Of a stretch of 64,000 bases of DNA, positions 55,436-64,000 are shown piece after piece. Under the pieces are notes generated by a model that did not search any database, was not told where the DNA came from, and saw nothing but the letters and a program-made list of their open reading frames with translations. Both the position numbers and the translations under genes were made by a program. This DNA is from Peristeroidobacter agariperforans (GTDB lineage: Bacteria > Pseudomonadota > Gammaproteobacteria > Steroidobacterales > Steroidobacteraceae), in contig NZ_RYFW01000002.1 in assembly GCF_004138335.1 (NCBI RefSeq), forward strand, positions 1,531,501-1,595,500. Reading direction: 5' to 3'. How positions within the stretch are numbered: the stretch's first letter is position 1; each line of letters starts with the position of its first letter.

Positions 55436-56059
55436 GTGTCTGTGAGCCCATTGGCCCGTCGCACTCGCTTCGTTGGAAGTCGGCTGGCATGGCGCATCTA
55501 CTCTCGGCAAACGTGGATAGTCATGACCCTGGATCTTGACGCATACATGGCCAAGGCGATCGCGCCGGGAGTCGCGCAAGGCGTGACACTCAGGCTGCTC
55601 GCGCAAGAAGATCTTGCCCAGGTGGTTGCGGCCTATCCAGAAGAACTGCGCTGGGCCATGACAGATGCACAGGTGAGTCAACTCATCCACCAGCGCTTTC
55701 GATCGCGCATTCCTGCGTACCTGGCTCAGGATTCGAACGGCGCCATTCTCGGCGCCTCGTGGTGTCTGGACCTGGCGCGCAGCTCGATCCGGAAGATTCC
55801 GGGGCTGAGCGGCGTACGAGGTTATGAATCTGTCTCGACGTTCCTCGTGCCCGAAGCGCGGGGCAAAGGGATCGCGGGGGCGCTGAAGCACTACTCCATG
55901 CAGCAGATGCACGAGCAGGGGTTCAAGTGCGTTGCAAATCAGATTCGCAGCGATCGCGTGGCTTCCATTCGCATGAATGAATCGCTGGGCTTCAAGACTG
56001 CTGCGATCGAGGACCGTTATTGCGCGCTAGGCCTGCGCTGGACCCGGGTCCATACGTAG
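55436..56059 (+). CDS. GNAT family N-acetyltransferase
   Basis: A 207-residue protein from a GTG start 5 bases after the flippase. The core has LGASWCLDLARSSIRKI, then STFLVPEARGKGIAGALKHY, the acetyl-CoA loop R-x-x-G-x-G/A, and VASIRMNESLGFKTAAIEDR, typical of GNAT motif B. It probably acylates an amino sugar or an attached amino acid. The first 30 residues may not belong, since an ATG at 55523 is also possible. Confidence 0.85.
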   Translation: MSVSPLARRTRFVGSRLAWRIYSRQTWIVMTLDLDAYMAKAIAPGVAQGVTLRLLAQEDLAQVVAAYPEELRWAMTDAQVSQLIHQRFRSRIPAYLAQDSNGAILGASWCLDLARSSIRKIPGLSGVRGYESVSTFLVPEARGKGIAGALKHYSMQQMHEQGFKCVANQIRSDRVASIRMNESLGFKTAAIEDRYCALGLRWTRVHT

Positions 56060-56060
56060 A

Positions 56061-56972
56061 TCAGCCGCCTAGCAATCCGACGCGGACCAGGGCGCGCCAC
56101 GACACGCGTGAACCCGGTTTGAGTTTGATCGCTGTGAGAATGTCGGCCAGGCCTTCCTTGCGTCGACCGACGCTGGCGCGCTGACGACCGCGACGTACGT
56201 AGAAGCGGGACCACACGTAGCGCTGCTGATCCGCGGAGATCAGCCCCGGATTCGCCGCGAAGAAGCGCTCGATGGTCGCCTTGTTCGATGCGAAACGCTT
56301 TTCCTTGTCGGAGGAGATCTGATCGCGCATGACGCGGTACTGGGCGAAGATCTCGGGCACGTACAGGAACTCGTAGCGCGCCGAAAAGCGCAGCCACAAA
56401 TCGTAGTCGTCACCGGCCCGCACCGCTTCGTTGAGTCCACCCATTTCGTCGAAGCAACGTCGGCGAACCATGGCGGTGTTGAATGAGACGAAATTGTCGA
56501 GCAGCAGCTGTTTGGTGATGCGGCCCGAATGGCGTTTCATCTGCGGCGCGTTCGGGTCGACATTGCCGTCTTCATCGATCGTGTCGAGATCGCCGTACAC
56601 GATATCGACGTTCGGGTTGGCATCCATCAGCTGGATTTGCCGCGCCAGCTTGTCCAGTTTCCACAGGTTATCGCTGTCGAGGAAGCAGATGAACTCGCCG
56701 CGCGCCATGCGCAGTCCGACGTTGCGTGCAACCGCTTGGCCGCTGTTTTTTTGCTGCGCGAAGCACAGTCGTGAATCGGCTTTGAACCGGTCGATGACAG
56801 AGCTCGTGTTATCCGTCGAGCCATCGTCGATGACGATGTGTTCGAGGTCGGCATAGCTCTGACCGAGCACAGTCTGGATCGCCAGACCGAGAAACTTCTC
56901 GCGGTTGTACGTCGGGGTGATGACGCTGACACGGGGGCTGCGAGGCGCTTCGGGGTGATTGGCGGAGGTCAT
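56061..56972 (-). CDS. Glycosyltransferase family 2
   Basis: A 303-residue GT-A enzyme: VSVITPTYNREKFLGLAIQT, VIDDGSTDNTSSV, FICFLDSDNLWKLDKL with the DxD-like metal site, and GLNEAVRAGDDYDLWLRFSA. It lies between two plus-strand genes and is convergent with the GNAT gene (1 base apart). Its type is that of a single-addition polysaccharide glycosyltransferase. Confidence 0.92.
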   Translation of the reverse strand: MTSANHPEAPRSPRVSVITPTYNREKFLGLAIQTVLGQSYADLEHIVIDDGSTDNTSSVIDRFKADSRLCFAQQKNSGQAVARNVGLRMARGEFICFLDSDNLWKLDKLARQIQLMDANPNVDIVYGDLDTIDEDGNVDPNAPQMKRHSGRITKQLLLDNFVSFNTAMVRRRCFDEMGGLNEAVRAGDDYDLWLRFSARYEFLYVPEIFAQYRVMRDQISSDKEKRFASNKATIERFFAANPGLISADQQRYVWSRFYVRRGRQRASVGRRKEGLADILTAIKLKPGSRVSWRALVRVGLLGG

Positions 56973-57043
56973 TGGGGGGATGATGTTCTCAGGCCGTGGC
57001 GGCGCATATTATGGGGAGCCGGGTCTGGATCTAAGGGGGGATG

Positions 57044-57069
57044 TCACACTCCGGGGGTTTAAAGTGTGA
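57044..57069. repeat. Inverted repeat upstream of the amidotransferase gene
   Basis: TCACACT and AGTGTGA flank 12 bases in the 214-bp divergent region. It may be an operator; no regulator is assigned. Confidence 0.35.
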
Positions 57070-57186
57070 AGCACCCGCGACCCTGAGGGCCCAGCATTGC
57101 TACACTCCTAGCTTACGGGAAACTGGGCAGCCAGCCCATTGGGCGGATGTCCCAGAGCTCCTCCAACCCAGTACGATTGAAGGCCT

Positions 57187-59169
57187 ATGTGCGGTATTGC
57201 GGGTGTTCTCAGAGCCAGCGGATTTCGTAATGAGGCGGAGCTGGCCGCTCTGCGGCAGATGGCCGCCCGTATCGCGCACCGGGGACCGGACGACGCAGGT
57301 GTTTGGACCGATCCGGACGCCGGCATCGGCCTCGCTCATCGCCGCCTGTCGATTCTCGACCTGTCGGCGCTCGGCCATCAGCCCATGGTGTCGGCGTCGG
57401 GCCGCTATGTCATCAGTTACAACGGCGAGATATACAACTTCGGCGAGCTGCGTGCGGAGCTGATCGCGCTTGGCCAGAGCTTCAAGGGCCATTCGGATAC
57501 CGAGGTGATGCTCGGCGCCATCGACGCCTGGGGGCCGGAATCGGCCATCAGGCGCGCGACAGGGATGTTTGCCATCGCGCTGTGGGATCGTAAGGAGCGC
57601 GCGCTGACGCTGGCTCGCGATCGGCTGGGCGAAAAGCCTGTGTACTACGCAGTCTGCGGTAACGTCTTGCTGTTCGGTTCGGAGTTGAAGGCGTTGCGTG
57701 CTCATCCCGCATGGCGTGGACAGATCGATCGGCGTGGGCTGGCGCTACTGCTTAAGCACAATTACATCCCGGCGCCGCACACGATCTACGACACAGCCCG
57801 GAAGCTTGCTCCCGGTTGCATGCTCAAGGTGACCTTGAGTGGCGAGCGGCTCTCTCTGCACGAATCGTTCTATTGGGACGCGAAGTCCGCAGTCGCCGAG
57901 GCGGTGAGCCATCGCCTGCTCACCGCCGAAGAAGCGATCGACGAAACAGAGCGGGCGATCCGTCTCGCTGTGGAGAAGCAACTGGTTGCCGACGTGCCCG
58001 TCGGAGCGTTCTTGTCCGGAGGGATCGATTCCTCGCTCATCGTGGCGAACATGCAGAAGTGCAGCGCGCTGCCCACCCGCACCTTCACGATCGGCTTCGA
58101 GGAAGAACAGTTCAACGAGGCTCCCTTCGCGCGGGAGATCGCCACTCATCTGGGCACACAACACACAGAACTGATACTGACGCCCCGAGACATTCTGCAG
58201 ACCGTGCCGCGGATCACCGAGATCTATGACGAGCCATTCGCAGATTCATCTCAGCTACCAACGTTCCTGGTGTCCCAGCTCGCACGGCAATCCGTGACCG
58301 TTTCGTTGTCGGGTGACGGCGGCGACGAGCTGTTCGCCGGTTACGACAGATTCAGTCATGCACTCGCACGCTGGAAGTCCGTGCAAGCGATGCCTCGCAG
58401 CGTGAGGGCCGCGGCTGCCGGCGCGATCGACAGCCTGTCCGAGGAGTCGCTCGACGCTATCCTGCAAGGGCTGGCGACCGTGGTGCCGTCGTGGCGGAAA
58501 AAGCGGGCACTTCCGAGCAGATTGCGGACGAATGCCCGGTTCTGGCGCGCCAGAAGTGTCGACGACATTTTTGAAGAGCTGATTTCCTATTGGAGCTCGC
58601 CGCCGGTGAACGGCATTGCCGCCGATTGGCCGCAGCGGGTGGTTACCCCGGCCGGGCTCGACGACATGCAGCGCATGATGTTTACCGACATGTGCCGTTA
58701 TCTGCCGGATGACATTCTCGTGAAAGTCGACCGGGCGGCAATGGCTGTGAGCCTGGAAACGCGAGTGCCATTACTCGATCCGAAAGTCGTCGAGACCGCG
58801 TGGCGCATTCCCACAGCGATCCACAGGCGTGATGGCCGTGGCAAATGGGTTCTGCGGCAGCTGCTGGCGCGCCATGTGCCGGAGGCTCTGTTCGATCGAC
58901 CGAAGCGCGGTTTCGCCGTGCCGATTCCTCAGTGGTTGCGTACCGACCTGCGAGACTGGGCCGAGGATCTGCTGGATACGAAGGCAATCGCCGCCGGAGG
59001 CTACTTCGATCCATCGATCATAGAAAAGCGCTGGCGGGAGCATCTCAGAGGCGACATGGACTGGTCGTTCCACCTTTGGGGAGTCCTGATGTTCCAGGCC
59101 TGGCAACGTACGCAGGAGTCAGACGCGTCGGAGTTTGCAGACGCGCCGCGCGTTGCCTCAGCAGGCTAG
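57187..59169 (+). CDS. XrtA/PEP-CTERM system amidotransferase (asparagine synthase, glutamine-hydrolysing)
   Basis: A 660-residue AsnB-type enzyme. Catalytic Cys2 (MCGIAGVL) and the glutaminase signature RIAHRGPDDAGVW are present. The synthetase half has the pyrophosphate loop FLSGGIDSSLIV and LSGDGGDELFAGYDRF. In exosortase A loci a conserved paralogue of this family is always present and is thought to amidate a sugar acid or peptide of the polysaccharide, not to make asparagine. The downstream GNAT gene starts 11 bases after it. Confidence 0.93.
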   Translation: MCGIAGVLRASGFRNEAELAALRQMAARIAHRGPDDAGVWTDPDAGIGLAHRRLSILDLSALGHQPMVSASGRYVISYNGEIYNFGELRAELIALGQSFKGHSDTEVMLGAIDAWGPESAIRRATGMFAIALWDRKERALTLARDRLGEKPVYYAVCGNVLLFGSELKALRAHPAWRGQIDRRGLALLLKHNYIPAPHTIYDTARKLAPGCMLKVTLSGERLSLHESFYWDAKSAVAEAVSHRLLTAEEAIDETERAIRLAVEKQLVADVPVGAFLSGGIDSSLIVANMQKCSALPTRTFTIGFEEEQFNEAPFAREIATHLGTQHTELILTPRDILQTVPRITEIYDEPFADSSQLPTFLVSQLARQSVTVSLSGDGGDELFAGYDRFSHALARWKSVQAMPRSVRAAAAGAIDSLSEESLDAILQGLATVVPSWRKKRALPSRLRTNARFWRARSVDDIFEELISYWSSPPVNGIAADWPQRVVTPAGLDDMQRMMFTDMCRYLPDDILVKVDRAAMAVSLETRVPLLDPKVVETAWRIPTAIHRRDGRGKWVLRQLLARHVPEALFDRPKRGFAVPIPQWLRTDLRDWAEDLLDTKAIAAGGYFDPSIIEKRWREHLRGDMDWSFHLWGVLMFQAWQRTQESDASEFADAPRVASAG

Positions 59170-59179
59170 TCGAGCTGGA

Positions 59180-61294
59180 ATGCGCATCGAATGCGTGGAG
59201 CGCGTGAGTCCGGCAGAGAAGCACGCGATCATCGAGCTTCTTGGAACGGGCGACTTCAAATCCACTCTCTGGGACTGGCAATTCCATCGTCAGGTGGGCG
59301 AGCGTCGACGGATTCTCATCGTCGCGTACGACGACGACGGCCAGGTCGTCGGCTTCAACGGCTCCCTTCCCATTTCGGTCAAGCTGAACGGCTCATCCAG
59401 CAGTGCGCTATGGAGCTGTGACTTCATCGTCTCGGCCGCCAGTCGCGGCAAGGGTATCGGCCACATGCTGAAGCAGGATCTATTGACGCGCGCTGATTCC
59501 GTGATGGCCCTCGGCCTGAGCTCCACTGCCGATCGCGTGCACGCCAGCATGGGCTGGAAGCGTGGCCCGAGCGTCGGGAGCTTCACGCGTCTGAACGACA
59601 TGCGCAGTCTGCGCTCTGCGATCAAGGTCGGTTTGCAGCATCTGCAGTCCTTTTGGCTGCGAGCGCGCCCCAGCGGATCCGCCCGGCAGCGCTTTACTGC
59701 GTCCGTTACCAGCATTCGCACGCTAGGAGAGGAGGTCGAGCAGCTCTGGGAGGCTGTTCGCACGGGCTACGAAAACGTCGTGGTGCGCGACTGGACGTAT
59801 GTTAATTGGAGATACGCAGAGCACCCGATGGCCGACTACAGGGCGATCTGCGTGCGCGATGCCGAGCATCGGCTGCGCGCGATGGGAATCTTCTGGATGT
59901 CCAGTCGTCGTGCTGTGCTGGTCGACTACATCGGACCGCGGGCGGGCGCTGCAGAGAAGCAGGCAATCGTGCTTCGCTTTCTGAAGGAATGTCGATCCGC
60001 ACCTTTGCTGGAATGCTCTACCACGGATAGCGAACTACAACATTCCCTCGCCAAGTACGGCTTCGTGAACTGGCGGAATCGGGCTGCGGCTTTCAACTAC
60101 TACGATCCGCACGCGCGCAGCGACGGTGGTGAGTGGTTCCTCATGGGCGGCGATTCGGACGGCGACATGCTGGAAGCAGGGCGCAGTGCCGATGAGTTTC
60201 GCGTCGAGCGGTGGGATGAATCGATGTTTGCCCGTGCAAGGAACGAGTGGACTGATCTGCTCAACCGCTCGACGGCAGATCGATTGTTCCTCAGCTGGGA
60301 ATGGCTGCACACATGGTGGCAAACCTTCGGCGGGGCACATGGGCTGGAGCTGCGGATTCTTGCGGTTCGGGAGCGGTCGGGACGACTGGTCGGCGTGGCG
60401 CCGCTATACCTGCACCGCGCGACCCAACGTAACTTTGCGTCGCGACGCATGCAGTTCATCGGCAACATCTGGCGTGGTGCGGCTACCATGCGCACGGAAT
60501 ATCTGGAGTTCGTTCTCGACACTGCGTCCGCGGCCGAAGTGGCGCGCGTACTTTGCAACAGCCTCATTGCCGATCGCTCGTGGGATGACTTGGTGCTCAC
60601 CGATCTGCCGCTGGAGTGCGCGACACGCAAGGCCGTCGAAAGCAGCCAGGTCATGCAGCATTGCTATTTGCGAGTCGCAGATAGCTACACCGGTTACGGT
60701 ATCGACACGTCGGGAGTCTTCGATGAATACGTGAGTCGACTGAGCGCGAGTCGGCGACGAAAGCTGTTCGTGCAGCGGCGCAAGCTCGAAAAGCAGGGGG
60801 CGGTTGTGCTCGAAACACTGCCGCCGCAGGATTTCGAAGGGTTCGCCGCGCGACTCGATCGACTTCATCGCTGCAGGTGGGGCAAGGATTTCTTCGTCGG
60901 GCGCATTCGTCGATTCCACGCGGCTCTGCTTGCCGGGCTGCCGCCGGGAGCCAGCGCGCATCTTTCCGTGATGACGCTGAATGGCATGGATGTCTCAGCG
61001 GCCTACAATGTCCGCGTCGGGACGCGCGAGTACAACCTCCAGGGTGGCTTCGATGAGCAGGCAGTGCCGAGCGTCTCGCTAGGCCTGGTTCACACGGGGT
61101 ATCTGATCGAGCAGGCGTTTCGCGAAGGAATCGAATGCCTGGATCTGCTGGTTGGCGGGGGCAAGCAGCACGACTTCAAGGCGCGTATTGCGGACGCAGT
61201 CCGCAGGACTGCCACGCTGCATGTTGTAAGAGCGCCGTTGTTGCAGGCGGGGTTCAGACTGAACGACGCCATGAAGCGTCAGGGTGCGCGCTGA
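59180..61294 (+). CDS. Fusion of two GNAT-type acyltransferase domains (second CelD/BcsL-like)
   Basis: A 704-residue cytoplasmic protein. The first half (about 1-330) has a GNAT core with CDFIVSAASRGKGIGHMLKQ and LGLSSTADRVHASMGWKRGP. The second half (about 345-704) opens with LFLSWEWLHTWWQTFG, has RRRKLFVQRRKLEKQG and ends with YNVRVGTREYNLQGGFDE, the form of CelD/BcsL and FemAB-like acyltransferases. XrtA loci often contain a FemAB-like protein in this position; here it is fused behind an extra GNAT domain. The ATG at 59180 is preferred to the frame opening at 59135, which overlaps the previous gene. Confidence 0.85.
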   Translation: MRIECVERVSPAEKHAIIELLGTGDFKSTLWDWQFHRQVGERRRILIVAYDDDGQVVGFNGSLPISVKLNGSSSSALWSCDFIVSAASRGKGIGHMLKQDLLTRADSVMALGLSSTADRVHASMGWKRGPSVGSFTRLNDMRSLRSAIKVGLQHLQSFWLRARPSGSARQRFTASVTSIRTLGEEVEQLWEAVRTGYENVVVRDWTYVNWRYAEHPMADYRAICVRDAEHRLRAMGIFWMSSRRAVLVDYIGPRAGAAEKQAIVLRFLKECRSAPLLECSTTDSELQHSLAKYGFVNWRNRAAAFNYYDPHARSDGGEWFLMGGDSDGDMLEAGRSADEFRVERWDESMFARARNEWTDLLNRSTADRLFLSWEWLHTWWQTFGGAHGLELRILAVRERSGRLVGVAPLYLHRATQRNFASRRMQFIGNIWRGAATMRTEYLEFVLDTASAAEVARVLCNSLIADRSWDDLVLTDLPLECATRKAVESSQVMQHCYLRVADSYTGYGIDTSGVFDEYVSRLSASRRRKLFVQRRKLEKQGAVVLETLPPQDFEGFAARLDRLHRCRWGKDFFVGRIRRFHAALLAGLPPGASAHLSVMTLNGMDVSAAYNVRVGTREYNLQGGFDEQAVPSVSLGLVHTGYLIEQAFREGIECLDLLVGGGKQHDFKARIADAVRRTATLHVVRAPLLQAGFRLNDAMKRQGAR

Positions 61295-61337
61295 CGGCAC
61301 GCAGCTCGCCGTGCGCACCTCGCGGAACGCCAAATAA

Positions 61338-61368
61338 AGAAGGGCCATGACACAGTCATGGCCCTTCT
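61338..61368 (-). terminator. Terminator between convergent genes
   Basis: A perfect 13-bp stem (AGAAGGGCCATGA with TCATGGCCCTTCT), loop CACAG. On the minus strand a T-rich stretch (TCTTTATTT) follows, so it ends the large surface-protein gene and may also serve the plus strand. Confidence 0.85.
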
Positions 61369-61387
61369 CGTTGTGCATCGAAGCTGG

Positions 61388-64000
61388 CTACGGCTTACAA
61401 GGATCGCTGCCGTAGTAGTACTCCTCCAGATCCGTCAGTCCGTCGTTGTCCTGGTCTTCGTTGCCGGGCAGCGAGCCGCCTGACATGTCGTGCGGGCTGC
61501 GCTCGTCTTCCCATGGGTTCAAGCAAGTGCTGAAGACTTCGAACTTGTCGGGCATGCCGTCATTGTCCGTGTCGCGCAGACGCGGGTTCGTCATGTGATC
61601 GAGAACTTCTGCGGCGTCGTCGAGGCCGTCTTTGTCCTTGTCTTCGCCCGCCTTGACGACCCAGTAGCGCCATGCGCGCTTGCCGCCACGATTGCCTTCG
61701 GCGTCGCGCACTTTTCGGCCGTTGAACCGCACCTGGAGCACGCGCTCGTCGCTAGCCTGGAAGCCGCTGAACACGTACGGGCCGGCGCCACTGCCTTTGA
61801 CTTCCGTTGCGGGCGAACCGTTGACGGTCAGCGCATCGGCTGTCATCCCGAAGACCGGCACGCTGAACGTCACCGTTACAGCAGGCAGCTCCGTTACGAA
61901 CGGGCGGGTGCGGAACGGTGCTTCGTAAATGACACGAGGACCGCGCGCTGCGCGTCCGCGCTGAGGCGCGACTACTGAGTCTGGTTGCTCTTCGGTGAGC
62001 AAGGTGACGTTCGGACCCGCCGTAGCAGCGGCAGGAGCGTGGTGCTGATGCCCGTGCACGTGCTGTTCAGAGGTTTCCGTATCGTCGGCGATCTCTGCGG
62101 GCAAGGCCTGAGCGGTGAGATGCTGATGCTCTGCCGGCTGGTTCGCTGCCACGATTTCTCGCGTTGCCGCTTCATTTGCAACGAGGCGAGTCTCCTGTGT
62201 CGGGATGGCGCGCATCGCGCTGCCACCGCCACCGCCGGCGAGCCAATCCTGAGAAATCAGATCCATGTATTCGTGCCAGCGCCAGAAGACAGGATCGACC
62301 GGTGCGCCGGCGGTCGTCGCCATGTCGCCGCCGATACGGTTGTGCACGTTGCTGTGCATCGGCAGGTTCACCGCGCAACCCAAAGCATCGCGGTCCGGGA
62401 AGTCGAGCAGATCATTCTGGCCGCCCCCGGTTTCGCACGCTGTGCCATTGCTCGGGCGCGCTGTTGCACCACCGGCCAGCGTGAAGTAGCTCGGTCGCGG
62501 TGTCAGAACATACGTGCCGAGACGATTGGCGTGGTTCACGTCGGCGCCGGTGGGCAGCGGGGTACCTGGATCCCAGGGGACGACCAGCGGATAACCGAAC
62601 TCCTGACGCCAGTTGTTGAAGCGATCCACGAACTCGCGATGGAAGTCGAACAGCGTGCTGCCGTAGTTCGGCACACCTGGCATCCAGTCGCGGTGCCATG
62701 CGCTGTGATCGTTGCGTACGCGGCCTCTATTACCAGCACCCGGGTGATTGCTGGTGTAGAAGTCTTCCGCTTGTCTTCCGATGTTCGTCGAGTTGCGTTC
62801 GACACTGACGATGATCTGAGCCGAGCAGCTCGCACCGCCGGCCTGAACGTTTACGGACACCGTACGGTCGGCAGGCCCGCTGTTCTGGGGGTGACGCTGG
62901 CTCGCCAGCGGCTTCCAGTAGAAGTCGAGCTGCTGCGTCTGGAAGTTCGCCGGCGTCATTGCCGTGGCCGACCACGGCTGCGCCGTGCTTTCCTGATAGT
63001 CGCGAATGATGTCACCCGATACCGTCCACTGATAGGCGATCGGGGTGCCGCCGCCAGTGACATTCGCGGTGTAGACAGCGCGCTGTCCAACGTTCATGAC
63101 CGCAGCACCACCGGTGATCGACACGGTGCAGACGCCGCCCGCGCTAAGCGTTGTAGCGTTCACAGCGGCAGATTGCGCGGACTCATTGGCGGGGACGGCG
63201 TTGTCACGCGCGGAGACTCGGTAGCTGTACGTCGTGCTCGGCGCCCGACCTGAGTCGACGAACGTTGCCGTTGGCGAAGTGCCGACCTGTACGCCATCGC
63301 GGAACACGCGATAGCCGGCAAGCCCAGAGCCGCCGGTATCCGTCGACGCCTGCCACGACAGGGATACGGTGCTCGCGGTGGTGCTCGTGACCTGGAGGTT
63401 TTGAGGCACGCTCGGTGCAATTGTATCCACCGGAGCCGAGGTGGTTGTCCCAGTAACCGGGCCGGCAGGCGCGGACTCGTTCGCCGGCGAGGCGTTGTCG
63501 AACGCCACGACGGTATAGCTGTGCGATGTGTTCTGTGCGCGGCCGGAGTCCGTGAAGTTGGTGCTGCCGGTCGAGCCGATGGGGGCAACTCCGCTGTCGC
63601 GGAAGATGCGATAGCCAGCCAGCCCAGATCCACCCGTATCCGTTGAGGCCGACCAGCCGAGCGAAATCGAGGAGGAAGTGGTGCCAGTGACCGAGAGATT
63701 TTGAGGTGTCGTCGGCGCGGTCACATCGGCCGCGGGGCCGGTCGACACCGTGAGATTCACCGTCGTGCCGGTCGCAACGCTAGCGCCTGCGATCGGAGTC
63801 TGACTGATCACCGACCCGCTGGGCACTGAAGCACTGCTCTGTGAGGTGATGGTTCCGACGACCAGGCCTGCGGCTGTGATATTCGACTGGGCGGTGCTCT
63901 GCGTCTGGCCGACGACATTCGGTGTGAGGACGGTGGCAGCACCCGAACCGCTGACCCGGACGTTGTCGAACTCAGCAGTCGATACGGATCCGTCCAGACG
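61388..64000 (-). CDS. Large surface protein with PASTA, fibronectin III, tyrosinase-like and Ca-binding repeats (start beyond the window)
   Basis: The frame is open to the edge, giving 870 visible residues; the true start lies outside. Order of parts: PASTA-type segment (about 25-90; VVGQTQSTAQSNI, VSQTP-like VISQTPIAGASV), two fibronectin III domains (about 93-190 and 193-285), an Ig-like region (about 290-400), then a tyrosinase-type copper domain (about 410-590). CuB is clear: MHSNVHNRIGGDM (His549, His553) and DPVFWRWHEYMD (His576). CuA has His454 in LFDFHREFVDRF, with His432 and His436 before it, less regular than usual. A His-rich linker (EQHVHGHQHHAP) and three DxDxDG thrombospondin-type repeats end the protein. 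It may be an extracellular phenol-oxidising or copper-binding protein. Confidence 0.8.
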   Translation of the reverse strand, partial: RLDGSVSTAEFDNVRVSGSGAATVLTPNVVGQTQSTAQSNITAAGLVVGTITSQSSASVPSGSVISQTPIAGASVATGTTVNLTVSTGPAADVTAPTTPQNLSVTGTTSSSISLGWSASTDTGGSGLAGYRIFRDSGVAPIGSTGSTNFTDSGRAQNTSHSYTVVAFDNASPANESAPAGPVTGTTTSAPVDTIAPSVPQNLQVTSTTASTVSLSWQASTDTGGSGLAGYRVFRDGVQVGTSPTATFVDSGRAPSTTYSYRVSARDNAVPANESAQSAAVNATTLSAGGVCTVSITGGAAVMNVGQRAVYTANVTGGGTPIAYQWTVSGDIIRDYQESTAQPWSATAMTPANFQTQQLDFYWKPLASQRHPQNSGPADRTVSVNVQAGGASCSAQIIVSVERNSTNIGRQAEDFYTSNHPGAGNRGRVRNDHSAWHRDWMPGVPNYGSTLFDFHREFVDRFNNWRQEFGYPLVVPWDPGTPLPTGADVNHANRLGTYVLTPRPSYFTLAGGATARPSNGTACETGGGQNDLLDFPDRDALGCAVNLPMHSNVHNRIGGDMATTAGAPVDPVFWRWHEYMDLISQDWLAGGGGGSAMRAIPTQETRLVANEAATREIVAANQPAEHQHLTAQALPAEIADDTETSEQHVHGHQHHAPAAATAGPNVTLLTEEQPDSVVAPQRGRAARGPRVIYEAPFRTRPFVTELPAVTVTFSVPVFGMTADALTVNGSPATEVKGSGAGPYVFSGFQASDERVLQVRFNGRKVRDAEGNRGGKRAWRYWVVKAGEDKDKDGLDDAAEVLDHMTNPRLRDTDNDGMPDKFEVFSTCLNPWEDERSPHDMSGGSLPGNEDQDNDGLTDLEEYYYGSDPCKP

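Noticed and set aside
61985-63253. Plus-strand frame (422 codons) opposite the surface protein
   Set aside because: Antisense shadow; the minus-strand frame carries clear domains.

Overview
The window is GC-rich DNA, densely coded on both strands, from what looks like a Gram-negative proteobacterium. It has an Oar-type TonB receptor, several lipoproteins, ECF sigma factors and a complete XrtA/PEP-CTERM (exosortase A) exopolysaccharide locus. Such loci are typical of environmental beta- and gammaproteobacteria. The gene mix would suit the Steroidobacterales/Nevskiales part of the gammaproteobacteria, but that is inference without marker genes. No rRNA, tRNA, CRISPR array or intact insertion sequence was seen.

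Left part, 1-13.1 kb. Minus-strand genes encode the start of a sensor histidine kinase, a HutD/Ves protein, a lipoprotein with two serine beta-lactamase-fold domains, an Oar-like TonB receptor and a transglutaminase-fold protein. They lie head to head with a tight plus-strand operon: DUF819 membrane protein, NlpC/P60 lipoprotein, Ala-Glu epimerase and RpiR/MurR-type regulator. The operon looks like a murein-peptide uptake and recycling unit with DUF819 as the candidate permease.

Middle-left, 13.1-22.5 kb. A RAYT-like protein has lost its HUH histidines but keeps a DnaA-like C-terminal domain. Two divergent ECF sigma factors follow, then a protein that is only a FecR N-terminal domain (DUF4880), two GDP-mannose 4,6-dehydratase paralogues, a C-methyltransferase, a lipoprotein behind a good sigma-54 promoter, and bfd-bfr with a Fur-box-like site.

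XrtA locus, 22.5-61.3 kb. The core runs in one direction: priming sugar transferase, PrsK, PrsR, exosortase A fused to EpsI, PrsT, export protein, chain-length determinant, tyrosine kinase, outer-membrane protein, deacetylase, three glycosyltransferases, a second deacetylase, an acyltransferase, an O-antigen-ligase-like polymerase and a secreted TIG protein. A block of mixed orientation follows, with a PEP-CTERM protein and three more glycosyltransferases. A decoration module comes next: two ATP-grasp enzymes, a third deacetylase, a flippase, GNAT proteins, another glycosyltransferase and the exosortase-associated asparagine-synthase-like amidotransferase. Together these genes would prime, assemble, modify, flip, polymerise and export a polysaccharide and sort PEP-CTERM proteins, with PrsK/PrsR controlling sigma-54 promoters.

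Right edge, 61.4-64 kb. A large surface protein, cut by the window edge, carries PASTA, fibronectin III, a tyrosinase-like copper domain, a His-rich linker and calcium-binding DxDxDG repeats.

All calls rest on reading motifs by eye; no database search was possible.
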